Source: Firmicutes bacterium CAG:882 (lineage in GTDB: Bacteria > Bacillota > Clostridia > Lachnospirales > Lachnospiraceae). Taken from it: a stretch of DNA of 8,159 nt. The notes beneath the pieces were generated by a model. That model ran no database searches, had not been told where the DNA came from, and saw only the letters and a list, made by a program, of their open reading frames with translations. The position numbers were made by a program, and so were the translations under genes. The DNA is taken from positions 45,351 to 53,509 of the forward strand of contig FR895449.1 of NCBI GenBank assembly GCA_000435595.1, read 5' to 3'. Below, in pieces: positions 1-6,319 of this stretch. Each line of letters opens with the position of its first letter. Position 1 is the stretch's first letter.

Positions 1-51
1 AGCACACGGCTGTTAACCGTGGGGTTGTAGGTTCGAGCCCTACTCGGGGAG
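1..51 (+). tRNA. tRNA-Asn (GUU), 5' end cut by the window
   Basis: The anticodon stem CACGG/CCGTG encloses the loop CTGTTAA, which gives anticodon GTT (Asn). The T arm GTAGG-TTCGAGC-CCTAC and the 3' acceptor strand TCGGGGA plus discriminator G follow. The 5' acceptor strand and most of the D arm lie before base 1. CCA is not encoded, so it must be added after transcription. A terminator follows within 10 bases, so this is the last gene of its transcript. Confidence 0.93.
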
Positions 52-57
52 CTCGAT

Positions 58-84
58 AAGGAACGCGGATGTGTTCCTTTTTTT
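58..84 (+). terminator. Rho-independent terminator of the tRNA-Asn transcript
   Basis: AAGGAAC pairs with GTTCCTT across an 8-base loop, and seven more T or T-rich bases follow. It sits directly after the tRNA 3' end. Confidence 0.85.
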
Positions 85-96
85 CGTTTTACATGA

Positions 97-137
97 AATA
101 AAAAGCATGTGTACTGAATATCAGCACACATGCTTTT
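97..137 (-). terminator. Terminator hairpin at the end of the minus-strand operon
   Basis: AAAAGCATGTGT (101-112) pairs perfectly with ACACATGCTTTT (126-137). After one mismatch the stem continues with CTGA/TCAG around an ATA loop. Read on the minus strand it ends in a T run (CTTTTTATTT) 13 bases past the stop codon of the long cNMP-fold gene. Its A and T tracts on both sides mean it could also act on plus-strand transcripts, behind the tRNA terminator. Confidence 0.82.
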
Positions 138-149
138 GTTGTTTTTATG

Positions 150-2207
150 TTACATTTGAAGAAAATTTCTGTAGTCCTCCAGTTCCTTCGGGACCTCGTA
201 GCCCTTTCGCTGAAGCGATGTTAGGACGATATCGAGATGCTTTGCCTTGGCTGAAAATACCTTGCTGTCATTGGAGAAGAGGTCTTTAACCATAGGATTG
301 TCCTTTAATCTGTCACGGAATTCCTTCGCGAATGGGCAGTATGTTGCAAGGATACGTCTTACAACCTTGTTGAGACGGAAAGAGCCGAGTGCTTCGTAAA
401 TCATCCATACCTCATAGTCACGGACAAACACCTCGCGGTAGTTGTTACGGCAGGAGGTGAGGTTAGACTTAATCTTAGCCTTGACCGCCTCGGAGAGCTC
501 ACGGTTCTTCTTGTAGAACTGAATGTAATCGCAGTATTCTGCGGTGAGTGAAGGGTCTGACATATTGTTCCAGTATACACCTTGAGAGCGCTTGCACATC
601 TCCCAGCGGAATTTTCCGGTTACGCTTATAAGTATATTGGCGACATTGATTGTCGGGAATATAGGTATTATGAAGCGTGCAGGGGTGTCCTTCCTGCGGC
701 CTTCAATCTCCTGCCACATAAGACCTTCGTTTCCGGCGACAGGCATGAGAATTATATCCGGGAGAACCTCTGACATGATGAATTCACGGTCAATTTCCAC
801 ATCCTTGTTCTGGTATATTATCTCGCGGTAGAATGCTGAGTAGTCCTTGCGGCGGATGCCGTTAAGGGCAGCAATAACTTTTTCTGTTGTTGCGAGAAGT
901 GAGCCGAAGTTCCTTGTGATGCCGTTGTCCGTTAGGACAGGGCAAAAATTGCTGCTTCTTCCGTGAACGACACGGTTGGCTGAGGTAAACATATTGTCAA
1001 TTTCGAACTGAACCTTTGCCTCAGTGTCTTTGAGTGCCGCCTCGGCAGCAGTTGTGGAGAGCTTTCCCAGCTTCTTTGCAGAGTTGATGGTTTCTGCATA
1101 ATCCATATCCATCATGTTCTTGGATGGCTCCTTGTCGCCCCATAATATCTGCCTGAGCCAGGAATACAGAGTGTGGACTCCGCTGCCGTTACATTCATTC
1201 TCCACGATGAGCGACAGCTTGTAAAGCTCCAATGCATTCTCTCTGGATAAAAGGTTTTCATCCATATATCCGAAGTTGAGGAACATCGATACAATCGGAG
1301 GTGTGGTGAGGCTGTTGACTGCCTTGTTGAAGACAAGATAGTATATTTTGTAATACAGCTTGGAAATTTCACGTCTAAGCTGTCTGGCCTCGTCGGAAGG
1401 AGAGACCTGCTGCTTAGGGTCGCGGTACGTTTCAATAAGCTGCATGAAACGTGACGCACTGTCACTGTCTAACTCAGCATAAGTTAACAGTCTCGGAAGT
1501 GACTTCTCAAGCTGTGACCATGCATAGTCCTCATCAAAATCGTCATCGGTTGTTATAAAGGCGGCAGGTGTGTCCTCGAGTGCCATGATAAAGTCGTCCT
1601 CAGGAACCTCCTCCTCAACATAGTCTAAGTTGATTTCAAGCTTGTCCGCCATCTGTGTACATGCATCGTTGGCATTGGAGAGAAACCTTGCACCATCGTA
1701 TATTGCTCCTATTGCGGCTGTAAGGCTGGACTTATAGAAGTCAACCGTAACCTTGCTTGGAATGGTTGAAAGTGCATTGAATTTATCAAGTTCCCAACGG
1801 GCAATGCGCGAGTCGGGGCGATATTCGGTGTCAAGTTCACGACATCTGCGCGTCAGTTCAAGATATGTCTTGATTATATCTGCAATGTGGCGTGACTGCA
1901 TAATAACAAAAATACCGATATTGTCTGCCTGGTCACTCAGTACACGGCTGATATCCGAAGAAGAAGAGACCTTGTACCTCTTAACCATGGTCTCTTCCTC
2001 TGCAAAATAATTGTATATGTACATTCCGTAAAAGCAGTCCGTCAGACCTGCCGCGGAGCCGGGACCAAGATAATATGTACCATAAGTTGTCATGCATTTT
2101 ATTTTACCCTTGAGGATGATGTATATCTCATCGACATCATCTCCGCGGGTGGTGAGGCGCTCGCCTGCTGCATAGGTAACTACGATTCCTGAAATGCCAT
2201 TATCCAT
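150..2207 (-). CDS. Large protein with a degenerate cyclic-nucleotide-binding-like N-terminus
   Basis: A 685-aa protein, apparently cytoplasmic, with no signal peptide or clear membrane helix. Residues about 8-60 follow the pattern of the CRP/cNMP-binding beta-barrel: YAAGERLTTRGDDVDEIYIILKG, with Gly15, Gly22, Tyr29 and Gly34 in the expected places. Where CRP has its G-E phosphate cassette this protein reads GPGSAAGLTDC. The key Glu and the following Arg are not seen, so nucleotide binding is doubtful. The remaining roughly 550 residues are mostly helical, include a very acidic stretch near residues 195-240, and match no family I recognise. There is no C-terminal helix-turn-helix as in CRP/FNR regulators. 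The chosen start has GGGGA 5 bases upstream; an in-frame ATG at 2219 would add four residues but has no ribosome site. It lies 23 bases after the HEAT-like gene and shares its promoter. Function is unknown; a sensory or scaffold role is only a guess. Confidence 0.85.
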   Translation of the reverse strand: MDNGISGIVVTYAAGERLTTRGDDVDEIYIILKGKIKCMTTYGTYYLGPGSAAGLTDCFYGMYIYNYFAEEETMVKRYKVSSSSDISRVLSDQADNIGIFVIMQSRHIADIIKTYLELTRRCRELDTEYRPDSRIARWELDKFNALSTIPSKVTVDFYKSSLTAAIGAIYDGARFLSNANDACTQMADKLEINLDYVEEEVPEDDFIMALEDTPAAFITTDDDFDEDYAWSQLEKSLPRLLTYAELDSDSASRFMQLIETYRDPKQQVSPSDEARQLRREISKLYYKIYYLVFNKAVNSLTTPPIVSMFLNFGYMDENLLSRENALELYKLSLIVENECNGSGVHTLYSWLRQILWGDKEPSKNMMDMDYAETINSAKKLGKLSTTAAEAALKDTEAKVQFEIDNMFTSANRVVHGRSSNFCPVLTDNGITRNFGSLLATTEKVIAALNGIRRKDYSAFYREIIYQNKDVEIDREFIMSEVLPDIILMPVAGNEGLMWQEIEGRRKDTPARFIIPIFPTINVANILISVTGKFRWEMCKRSQGVYWNNMSDPSLTAEYCDYIQFYKKNRELSEAVKAKIKSNLTSCRNNYREVFVRDYEVWMIYEALGSFRLNKVVRRILATYCPFAKEFRDRLKDNPMVKDLFSNDSKVFSAKAKHLDIVLTSLQRKGYEVPKELEDYRNFLQM

Positions 2208-2230
2208 ATTAATCCCCATTCTTGAGCAGA

Positions 2231-2566
2231 TTAGGCTCTGCTTCCTATCTTAGAAAGTGTCTTGTGAACTTCAGCCTTGAGCTTCTCGTTCTTTGTTGTG
2301 TTGTAGAGTATCTGAAGTCTTGCCTTGATGTGATCGGTACCGATCTCACCTAATGTGTCGACTGCGGCGAATACAACTTCCTCGTCAAGTGACTCTAAGA
2401 GCATGATGACAAGGTTTCTTGAGTCATCATTGGCGTACTGCTTACATGCTTCACATATTGCAAGCTGGTCCTCTATTGTTGACCAAAGATACTGCTTACG
2501 AATCTTCTCGGTCTTTTTTTTCTTGAGTAATGATAAATACTTCTTAGTTAATGCTTGATCTGCCAT
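2231..2566 (-). CDS. Small HEAT-repeat-like helical protein
   Basis: A 111-aa cytoplasmic protein with a strongly basic N-terminus (KKYLSLLKKKKTEKIRKQ), followed by paired amphipathic helices. The segment DEEVVFAAVDTLGEIGTDHIKARLQ reads as a HEAT repeat, and a second partial one runs to the C-terminus. HEAT repeats usually form protein-protein interaction surfaces. At this length it has room for two or three repeats. The start is supported by AAGAAGG nine bases upstream. It is the first gene of a two-gene operon with the cNMP-fold protein, so the two probably act together, perhaps as partners; this is inference from position only. An A8 run in the coding strand makes it a possible slippage site. 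Confidence 0.82.
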   Translation of the reverse strand: MADQALTKKYLSLLKKKKTEKIRKQYLWSTIEDQLAICEACKQYANDDSRNLVIMLLESLDEEVVFAAVDTLGEIGTDHIKARLQILYNTTKNEKLKAEVHKTLSKIGSRA

Positions 2567-2627
2567 AGTGTAATACCTTCTTTCTGTTTATGTCAGCTGT
2601 CAGAAAAGTAGCTGATTTATACTAAAT

Positions 2628-2656
2628 AGTCTAGTCTATTTCGAGGGTAATGTCAA
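2628..2656 (-). promoter_or_regulatory. Sigma-A promoter of the HEAT / cNMP-fold operon
   Basis: On the minus strand a consensus -35 TTGACA (2651-2656) is followed after 17 bases by TAGACT (2628-2633). It lies about 62 bases upstream of the first start codon. Confidence 0.75.
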
Positions 2657-2667
2657 TAAAATTTAGG

Positions 2668-2695
2668 TTGTTATGGAGCGGGAATTGTGTATAAT
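2668..2695 (+). promoter_or_regulatory. Sigma-A promoter of the Mrr-like membrane protein gene
   Basis: TTGTTA (2668-2673), a 16-base spacer and a perfect TATAAT (2690-2695), about 41 bases before the start codon. It is divergent from the operon promoter, and the two -35 boxes are only about 11 bases apart, so the two may influence each other. Confidence 0.65.
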
Positions 2696-2736
2696 AAAAT
2701 TAGAAAACAGGTCATCGCAAGAGAAAGGAATCCGCT

Positions 2737-3192
2737 ATGATAATAAATGATAAAAATAACTATGTTGATATGATGGCAAAATTTGTTGAGGCACTCGGAT
2801 ATACGGATGTCAAGCAGTCCGGTGATGAAAATATTGTGAATATTATGGCAAAAAAAGATGGCAGAGTCTATGCTTTTGCATGCCGTTATGATATAGATGC
2901 AATAAGCGGTAAAGCTATGGAGGAATTTATCGCGGCGGCTAAAAAACCGGGCGTGGATGTGCTGGTGTTTATGACCAACAGCTCATTTTCATCATCAGCT
3001 AAGAAGACGGGAGATGCTGCGGGCGTTGAATTGTGGGACAGAAATTATATAGACAGAATTTCAATAGGCGTGGATGTGCAGTATGAGAAGCCAGCAGTTA
3101 AAGAAAAGAGCAACACGAAGCTGTATATTGCGATAGCTGCTGTTGTGGCTGCCGTTTTGATAGCCGCACTGGTATTGTACTTTTTTAAGTAA
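2737..3192 (+). CDS. Membrane-anchored, catalytically degenerate Mrr-like restriction endonuclease fold protein
   Basis: A 151-aa protein. Residues about 8-110 follow the type IV Mrr-like PD-(D/E)xK fold: a first helix ending in ALGYTDV, the core strands SGDENIVNIMAKKDGRVYAFACRY, and the late signature VFMTNSSFSSSAKK followed by GVELWDRNYIDRI. In active Mrr-like enzymes the core reads roughly GvDiia...vQcKr. Here the Asp position is Asn35, the Gln/Glu position is Ala48 and the Lys position is Arg50, so DNA cleavage looks unlikely. Residues 129-150 form one hydrophobic helix with a short FFK end, preceded by a charged linker (EKPAVKEKSNTK); the domain should face the cytoplasm. AAAGGA lies seven bases before the start, and the gene has its own promoter. 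There is no methylase or helicase nearby, so this is not an ordinary restriction system. The fold assignment is fairly secure; the role is unknown. Confidence 0.85.
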   Translation: MIINDKNNYVDMMAKFVEALGYTDVKQSGDENIVNIMAKKDGRVYAFACRYDIDAISGKAMEEFIAAAKKPGVDVLVFMTNSSFSSSAKKTGDAAGVELWDRNYIDRISIGVDVQYEKPAVKEKSNTKLYIAIAAVVAAVLIAALVLYFFK

Positions 3193-3194
3193 GC

Positions 3195-3578
3195 TTATTT
3201 GTCAAGACGCATATCGGACTGGATTCGGTTTTTATATATTTCCGGGTCTTTTGCCATTTCAGCCATGGCCTCAAATGCAAACAGCACCATTGCTTCCTTG
3301 CAGCAGGAGGCATCATTTTTGCCTGTATCGTGCAAAAGGTCATAATTTGACATCTGCCATACGAACAGGTCGGCGATGGAGTAGCCGTCAATAGTGTAAC
3401 GGCATAGGAGGTCATGGTGGTCTATATAGTACAGAAGCTCTTCATATATACCGGTATTTTCCATAACCGATGACCGGAATGAATTGAACCAATCGTCATT
3501 GTTTCCAACCAGATCGGACAGTTCCTTAACTGCTTCCATAAGCTTGATTTTTCTTGCGTCATAGATGATATTTGCCAT
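3195..3578 (-). CDS. Uncharacterised helical protein
   Basis: A 127-aa protein that I do not recognise. It is apparently cytoplasmic and helical, with no signal peptide or membrane segment. Visible features are an aromatic and acidic centre (EELLYYIDHHDLLCRYTIDGYSIADLF), a CC pair, and a hydrophobic helix AMVLFAFEAMAEMA. A GAGG ribosome site lies six bases before the ATG. It converges with the Mrr-like gene with only two bases between the stop codons and no terminator between them, so the two transcripts probably overlap. Upstream is the terminator of a tRNA-Leu gene, and I find no good promoter in the remaining 33 bases. Expression may depend on terminator read-through or on a weak promoter inside the hairpin. 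Confidence 0.75.
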   Translation of the reverse strand: MANIIYDARKIKLMEAVKELSDLVGNNDDWFNSFRSSVMENTGIYEELLYYIDHHDLLCRYTIDGYSIADLFVWQMSNYDLLHDTGKNDASCCKEAMVLFAFEAMAEMAKDPEIYKNRIQSDMRLDK

Positions 3579-3611
3579 AGTAAGCCTCGATTCTGTTCAA
3601 ACAGTGTAATG

Positions 3612-3654
3612 CAAAACAGCCCCAAATGCCTGATTCACAAGCATCTGAAGCTGT
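3612..3654 (-). terminator. Terminator of tRNA-Leu(CAG)
   Basis: On the minus strand ACAGCTTCAGATGC (3654-3641) pairs over all 14 positions, including three G-T wobbles, with GCATTTGGGGCTGT (3629-3616). The loop has 11 bases and TTT follows. It begins 11 bases past the tRNA. Confidence 0.78.
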
Positions 3655-3664
3655 ATAATGCAAA

Positions 3665-3748
3665 TGCAGTCGAAGGGAGTTGAACCCTCATGGACGTAAG
3701 TCCACATGAACCTGAATCATGCGCGTGTGCCAATTTCGCCACGACTGC
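3665..3748 (-). tRNA. tRNA-Leu (CAG)
   Basis: A type II tRNA of 84 bases. Acceptor GCAGTCG pairs with CGACTGC, followed by discriminator A; no CCA is encoded. The D arm is GCG...CGC, the anticodon stem CATGA/TCATG holds loop TTCAGGT (anticodon CAG at 3712-3714), the long variable arm is TGGAC-TTAC-GTCCA, and the T arm is GAGGG-TTCAACT-CCCTT. It reads the CUG codon. Confidence 0.95.
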
Positions 3749-3753
3749 ATATA

Positions 3754-3780
3754 GTGTCAGGTGATTAACCTTACTGACGC
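3754..3780 (-). other. 5' leader hairpin of the tRNA-Leu(CAG) precursor
   Basis: Seven bases at each end (GTGTCAG and CTGACGC on the plus strand) pair with one G-T wobble around a 13-base loop. The hairpin starts at the predicted transcription start and ends five bases before the mature tRNA. Confidence 0.45.
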
Positions 3781-3786
3781 TTATAT

Positions 3787-3816
3787 ATAATATCATTCAT
3801 GACGAGAATTTGTCAA
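3787..3816 (-). promoter_or_regulatory. Sigma-A promoter of tRNA-Leu(CAG)
   Basis: On the minus strand a consensus TTGACA (3811-3816), an 18-base spacer and TATTAT (3787-3792), about 38 bases before the mature 5' end. Confidence 0.78.
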
Positions 3817-3870
3817 GGGCAATGTGAAAAATGTCAGAGATATTGTACGATTTGTAGAAAAAGAATATTT

Positions 3871-3900
3871 ATTAAAAAAAATTTAAAAAATTTCAAAAAA
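3871..3900 (+). promoter_or_regulatory. Phased A-tracts, probable UP element or bent DNA
   Basis: Three A-tracts (A8 at 3874-3881, A6 at 3885-3890, A6 at 3895-3900) have centres exactly 10 bases apart, in step with the DNA helix. They end just before the -35 box of tRNA-Leu(AAG), where the alpha subunit of RNA polymerase binds UP elements. Confidence 0.6.
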
Positions 3901-3904
3901 GTAC

Positions 3905-3933
3905 TTGCATTATCAAAAAGGGTATGGTATTAT
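3905..3933 (+). promoter_or_regulatory. Sigma-A promoter of tRNA-Leu(AAG)
   Basis: TTGCAT (3905-3910), a 17-base spacer and TATTAT (3928-3933), with an extended -10 TGG directly in front. The predicted start is near 3940. Confidence 0.78.
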
Positions 3934-3941
3934 ACATCATG

Positions 3942-3961
3942 TCGCTGGTGAACAACAGCGA
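3942..3961 (+). other. 5' leader hairpin of the tRNA-Leu(AAG) precursor
   Basis: TCGCTG (3942-3947) pairs perfectly with CAGCGA (3956-3961) around an 8-base loop. It lies at the very start of the predicted precursor, 12 bases before the mature tRNA. Confidence 0.45.
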
Positions 3962-3973
3962 AGCACATAATAA

Positions 3974-4058
3974 GCAGTCGTGGCGGAATTGGCATACGCG
4001 CTAGACTAAGGATCTAGTCCATATTGCTTGGGTGCGGGTTCAAGTCCCGCCGACTGCA
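3974..4058 (+). tRNA. tRNA-Leu (AAG)
   Basis: A type II tRNA of 85 bases. Acceptor GCAGTCG/CGACTGC plus A is identical to the divergent tRNA-Leu(CAG). The anticodon stem CTAGA/TCTAG holds loop CTAAGGA, so the anticodon is AAG (4008-4010). The long variable arm and T arm GCGGG-TTCAAGT-CCCGC follow; no CCA is encoded. A34 would need deamination to inosine by a TadA-type enzyme to read CUU and CUC well. Confidence 0.95.
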
Positions 4059-4066
4059 CTTATTTA

Positions 4067-4094
4067 GACCTTGAGAGTTTTCTCAAGGTCTTTT
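4067..4094 (+). terminator. Terminator of tRNA-Leu(AAG)
   Basis: GACCTTGAGA and TCTCAAGGTC form a perfect 10-bp stem around GTTT, followed by TTTT, starting nine bases past the tRNA. Confidence 0.9.
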
Positions 4095-4140
4095 GCTGTT
4101 CTCAAAGATTTTCTTAATAGAATTATAATTTTTGGAATCC

Positions 4141-4169
4141 TTGAATTTTCCCCATGTCTGTTGTATAAT
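4141..4169 (+). promoter_or_regulatory. Sigma-A promoter of the two-helix membrane protein gene
   Basis: TTGAAT (4141-4146), a 17-base spacer and a perfect TATAAT (4164-4169), 45 bases before the start codon. Confidence 0.72.
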
Positions 4170-4214
4170 CAATTCATTAATGCTGCGCAAAATGCGCGAA
4201 TTCAGGAGGTTGTG

Positions 4215-4718
4215 ATGGGCGAAATTTTTTCAGAGTGGATTGTTAAGAGAAAGACACCGCAGAAAGTCAGGATGATAGAGGTCTTGCTTGTCATCGTATG
4301 CGTGCTGTCATGTGCACTTATCAGCATTCCGTATGTCGGAGTGCTTGTGGTTGCACTTATAATTTTTCTTACTTATATTTACTTTAAGAACAACGATGTC
4401 GAGTGGGAGTACGCACTTGTCGAGAAGAATATGTATATTGATAAGATTATGAAGAAGTCCAAGAGAAAGAGAATGGGCGAGTATGACCTTACCAAGACTG
4501 AGGTTATGGCACCGGCGGATTCCTCATATATCAAGGAATATGACAACAAAAATCTTAAGGTATGTGATTATTCATCACTTATTCCCGAGAACGAGAATAA
4601 GAAGTATGTGATGGTAATTCTGAATAATAATGAACTTGTCAAGCTTATTTTAGAGCCTGATGAGAGAATGCTTAAAGAACTCAGGGATATAATTCCGAGA
4701 CAGCTCCATATCGATTAG
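4215..4718 (+). CDS. Two-helix membrane protein, DUF6106-like
   Basis: A 167-aa protein. The N-terminus MGEIFSEWIVKRK is short and basic; residues about 20-38 and 41-58 are hydrophobic helices joined by a tight turn, so both ends should face the cytoplasm. The soluble C-terminal part (about 60-167) has alternating strands starting EWEYALVEKNMYIDKI, a very basic patch KKSKRKR, and a closing helix. This layout resembles the Clostridia family I know as DUF6106, with a PH-like cytoplasmic domain; that name comes from memory and is moderately certain. The start is fixed by a perfect AGGAGG five bases upstream. The frame stays open further upstream, but that stretch contains the tRNA terminator and the promoter. 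No terminator separates it from guaB, so some read-through into guaB is possible. Confidence 0.85.
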   Translation: MGEIFSEWIVKRKTPQKVRMIEVLLVIVCVLSCALISIPYVGVLVVALIIFLTYIYFKNNDVEWEYALVEKNMYIDKIMKKSKRKRMGEYDLTKTEVMAPADSSYIKEYDNKNLKVCDYSSLIPENENKKYVMVILNNNELVKLILEPDERMLKELRDIIPRQLHID

Positions 4719-4746
4719 CGGTATGTCAGCTTTTCAAAATGAATGG

Positions 4747-4775
4747 TTGACATTTGCAGGAGTATTTGCTACTAT
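4747..4775 (+). promoter_or_regulatory. Strong sigma-A promoter of guaB
   Basis: Consensus TTGACA (4747-4752), a 17-base spacer and TACTAT (4770-4775), with extended -10 TGC in front. The predicted leader is about 35 bases, too short for a purine riboswitch or attenuator. Confidence 0.78.
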
Positions 4776-4816
4776 TGATAAAATTATACAAAATTAAGAA
4801 AGCGAGGATATTTAAG

Positions 4817-6271
4817 ATGGGTAAGATTATTGGCGATGGCATTACTTTTGATGATGTGCTGCTGGTACCACAGTATTCGGAAGTTACACCGAATATGGTA
4901 GATTTATCAACAAATCTTACAAAAAAGATTAGACTGAATGTTCCTATTATGAGTGCCGGTATGGATACAGTTACCGAACACAGAATGGCAATTGCAATGG
5001 CAAGACAGGGTGGAATCGGTATCATTCACAAGAATATGTCCATAGAGGCTCAGGCTGAGGAAGTTGATAAGGTTAAGCGTTCCGAACATGGAGTAATCAC
5101 GGACCCATTTTATTTATCACCTGAACATACACTCCGCGATGCGGACGAGCTTATGGCTAAGTTCCGTATTTCCGGTGTTCCTATCACAGAGGGAAGAAAG
5201 CTGGTTGGAATTATCACTAACCGTGACCTTAAGTTCGAGCAGGATTTTGATAAGAAGATTCGTGAGTGCATGACAAGCGAGGGTCTTGTTACTGCTAAGG
5301 AAGGAACTACCCTTGAGGAGGCTAAGAAGATTCTTGCCAAGGCTCGTAAAGAGAAGCTTCCTATTGTAGATGATGATTTTAATCTTAAGGGTCTTATCAC
5401 AATCAAGGATATCGAGAAGCAGATTAAGTATCCTTTATCTGCCAAGGACGAGCAGGGCAGACTTCTCTGCGGAGCCGCAGTAGGTATTACCAAGAATATC
5501 ATGGATAGAGTTGACGCACTGGTTGAGGCTAAGGTTGACTGCATAGTAATTGATTCTGCACATGGTCACTCCAAGAATATTATAGATACACTTAAGATGG
5601 TTAAGGCAAAGTATCCTGACCTTCAGGTTATTGCCGGTAATATAGCAACGGGCGCAGCGGCTAAGGCTCTTATTGAGGCAGGTGTTGATGCGGTCAAGGT
5701 TGGTATCGGACCGGGCTCCATCTGTACCACAAGAGTTGTTGCAGGTATCGGTGTCCCTCAGATTTCGGCAGTTATGGATGTATATGAGGTTGCCAAGCAG
5801 TATGGCATTCCCGTTATTGCTGACGGCGGTATCAAGTTCTCAGGCGACATCACTAAGGCTATTGCGGCAGGAGCTGATGTATGTATGATGGGAAGCATGT
5901 TCGCCGGCTGTGATGAGGCTCCGGGAGATTTCGAGTTGTTCCAGGGTCGTAAGTACAAGGTATATCGTGGAATGGGTTCCATCGCCGCTATGGAGAACGG
6001 AAGTAAGGATCGTTATTTCCAGACGGATGCCAAGAAGCTTGTTCCGGAGGGCGTTGAAGGACGAGTTGCATACAAGGGACTTCTTGAAGACACGGTATTC
6101 CAGCTTATGGGCGGTCTTCGTTCGGGAATGGGTTACTGTGGAGCACCGACAATTCCATATCTCAAGGAGAATGGACAGTTTGTCAAGATTTCCGCTGCAT
6201 CACTTAAGGAGAGCCATCCTCATGATATTCATATCACCAAGGAAGCTCCTAACTACAGCGTAGACCAGTAG
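4817..6271 (+). CDS. guaB: Inosine-5'-monophosphate dehydrogenase
   Basis: A 484-aa cytoplasmic enzyme that oxidises IMP to XMP with NAD+, the rate-limiting step of GMP synthesis; it normally works as a tetramer. The TIM barrel begins with ITFDDVLLVPQYSEV and is interrupted by two CBS domains at about residues 93-200 (ending LVGIITNRDL and LKGLITIKDIE). These domains often bind ATP or GTP and tune assembly. Visible active-site parts are DSAHGHS (245-251), the IMP/K+ loop GPGSICTTR with catalytic Cys303, the phosphate-binding ADGGIK, YRGMGS, and the flap dyad Arg399-Tyr400 in KDRYFQ. GMGYCGA closes the active site. Length matches the bacterial family (about 485-490). The start follows GAGGA by eight bases; an in-frame upstream ATG at 4754 lies inside the promoter. 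No terminator follows, so the amidase gene 48 bases on is likely in the same transcript. Confidence 0.98.
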   Translation: MGKIIGDGITFDDVLLVPQYSEVTPNMVDLSTNLTKKIRLNVPIMSAGMDTVTEHRMAIAMARQGGIGIIHKNMSIEAQAEEVDKVKRSEHGVITDPFYLSPEHTLRDADELMAKFRISGVPITEGRKLVGIITNRDLKFEQDFDKKIRECMTSEGLVTAKEGTTLEEAKKILAKARKEKLPIVDDDFNLKGLITIKDIEKQIKYPLSAKDEQGRLLCGAAVGITKNIMDRVDALVEAKVDCIVIDSAHGHSKNIIDTLKMVKAKYPDLQVIAGNIATGAAAKALIEAGVDAVKVGIGPGSICTTRVVAGIGVPQISAVMDVYEVAKQYGIPVIADGGIKFSGDITKAIAAGADVCMMGSMFAGCDEAPGDFELFQGRKYKVYRGMGSIAAMENGSKDRYFQTDAKKLVPEGVEGRVAYKGLLEDTVFQLMGGLRSGMGYCGAPTIPYLKENGQFVKISAASLKESHPHDIHITKEAPNYSVDQ

Positions 6272-6319
6272 GAGATATACTGGTATTTACGGTATGAACG
6301 AACTTTAAGGAGTACCTGA

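Noticed and set aside
2737..3578. A restriction-modification or defence island
   Set aside because: No methylase, specificity subunit or helicase is present, and the nuclease-like domain lacks catalytic residues.
4071..4214. Upstream extension of the two-helix membrane protein by 48 codons
   Set aside because: This stretch contains the tRNA-Leu(AAG) terminator and the TTGAAT/TATAAT promoter. The perfect AGGAGG places the start at 4215.
4754..4816. Upstream ATG extending guaB by 21 codons
   Set aside because: It lies between the -35 and -10 boxes, and IMP dehydrogenases normally begin at the chosen Met.
4724..4816. Riboswitch or operator before guaB
   Set aside because: The predicted leader is about 35 bases with no purine-riboswitch core. 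ATGTCA/TGACAT at 4724-4753 is only six base pairs and half of it is simply the -35 box.
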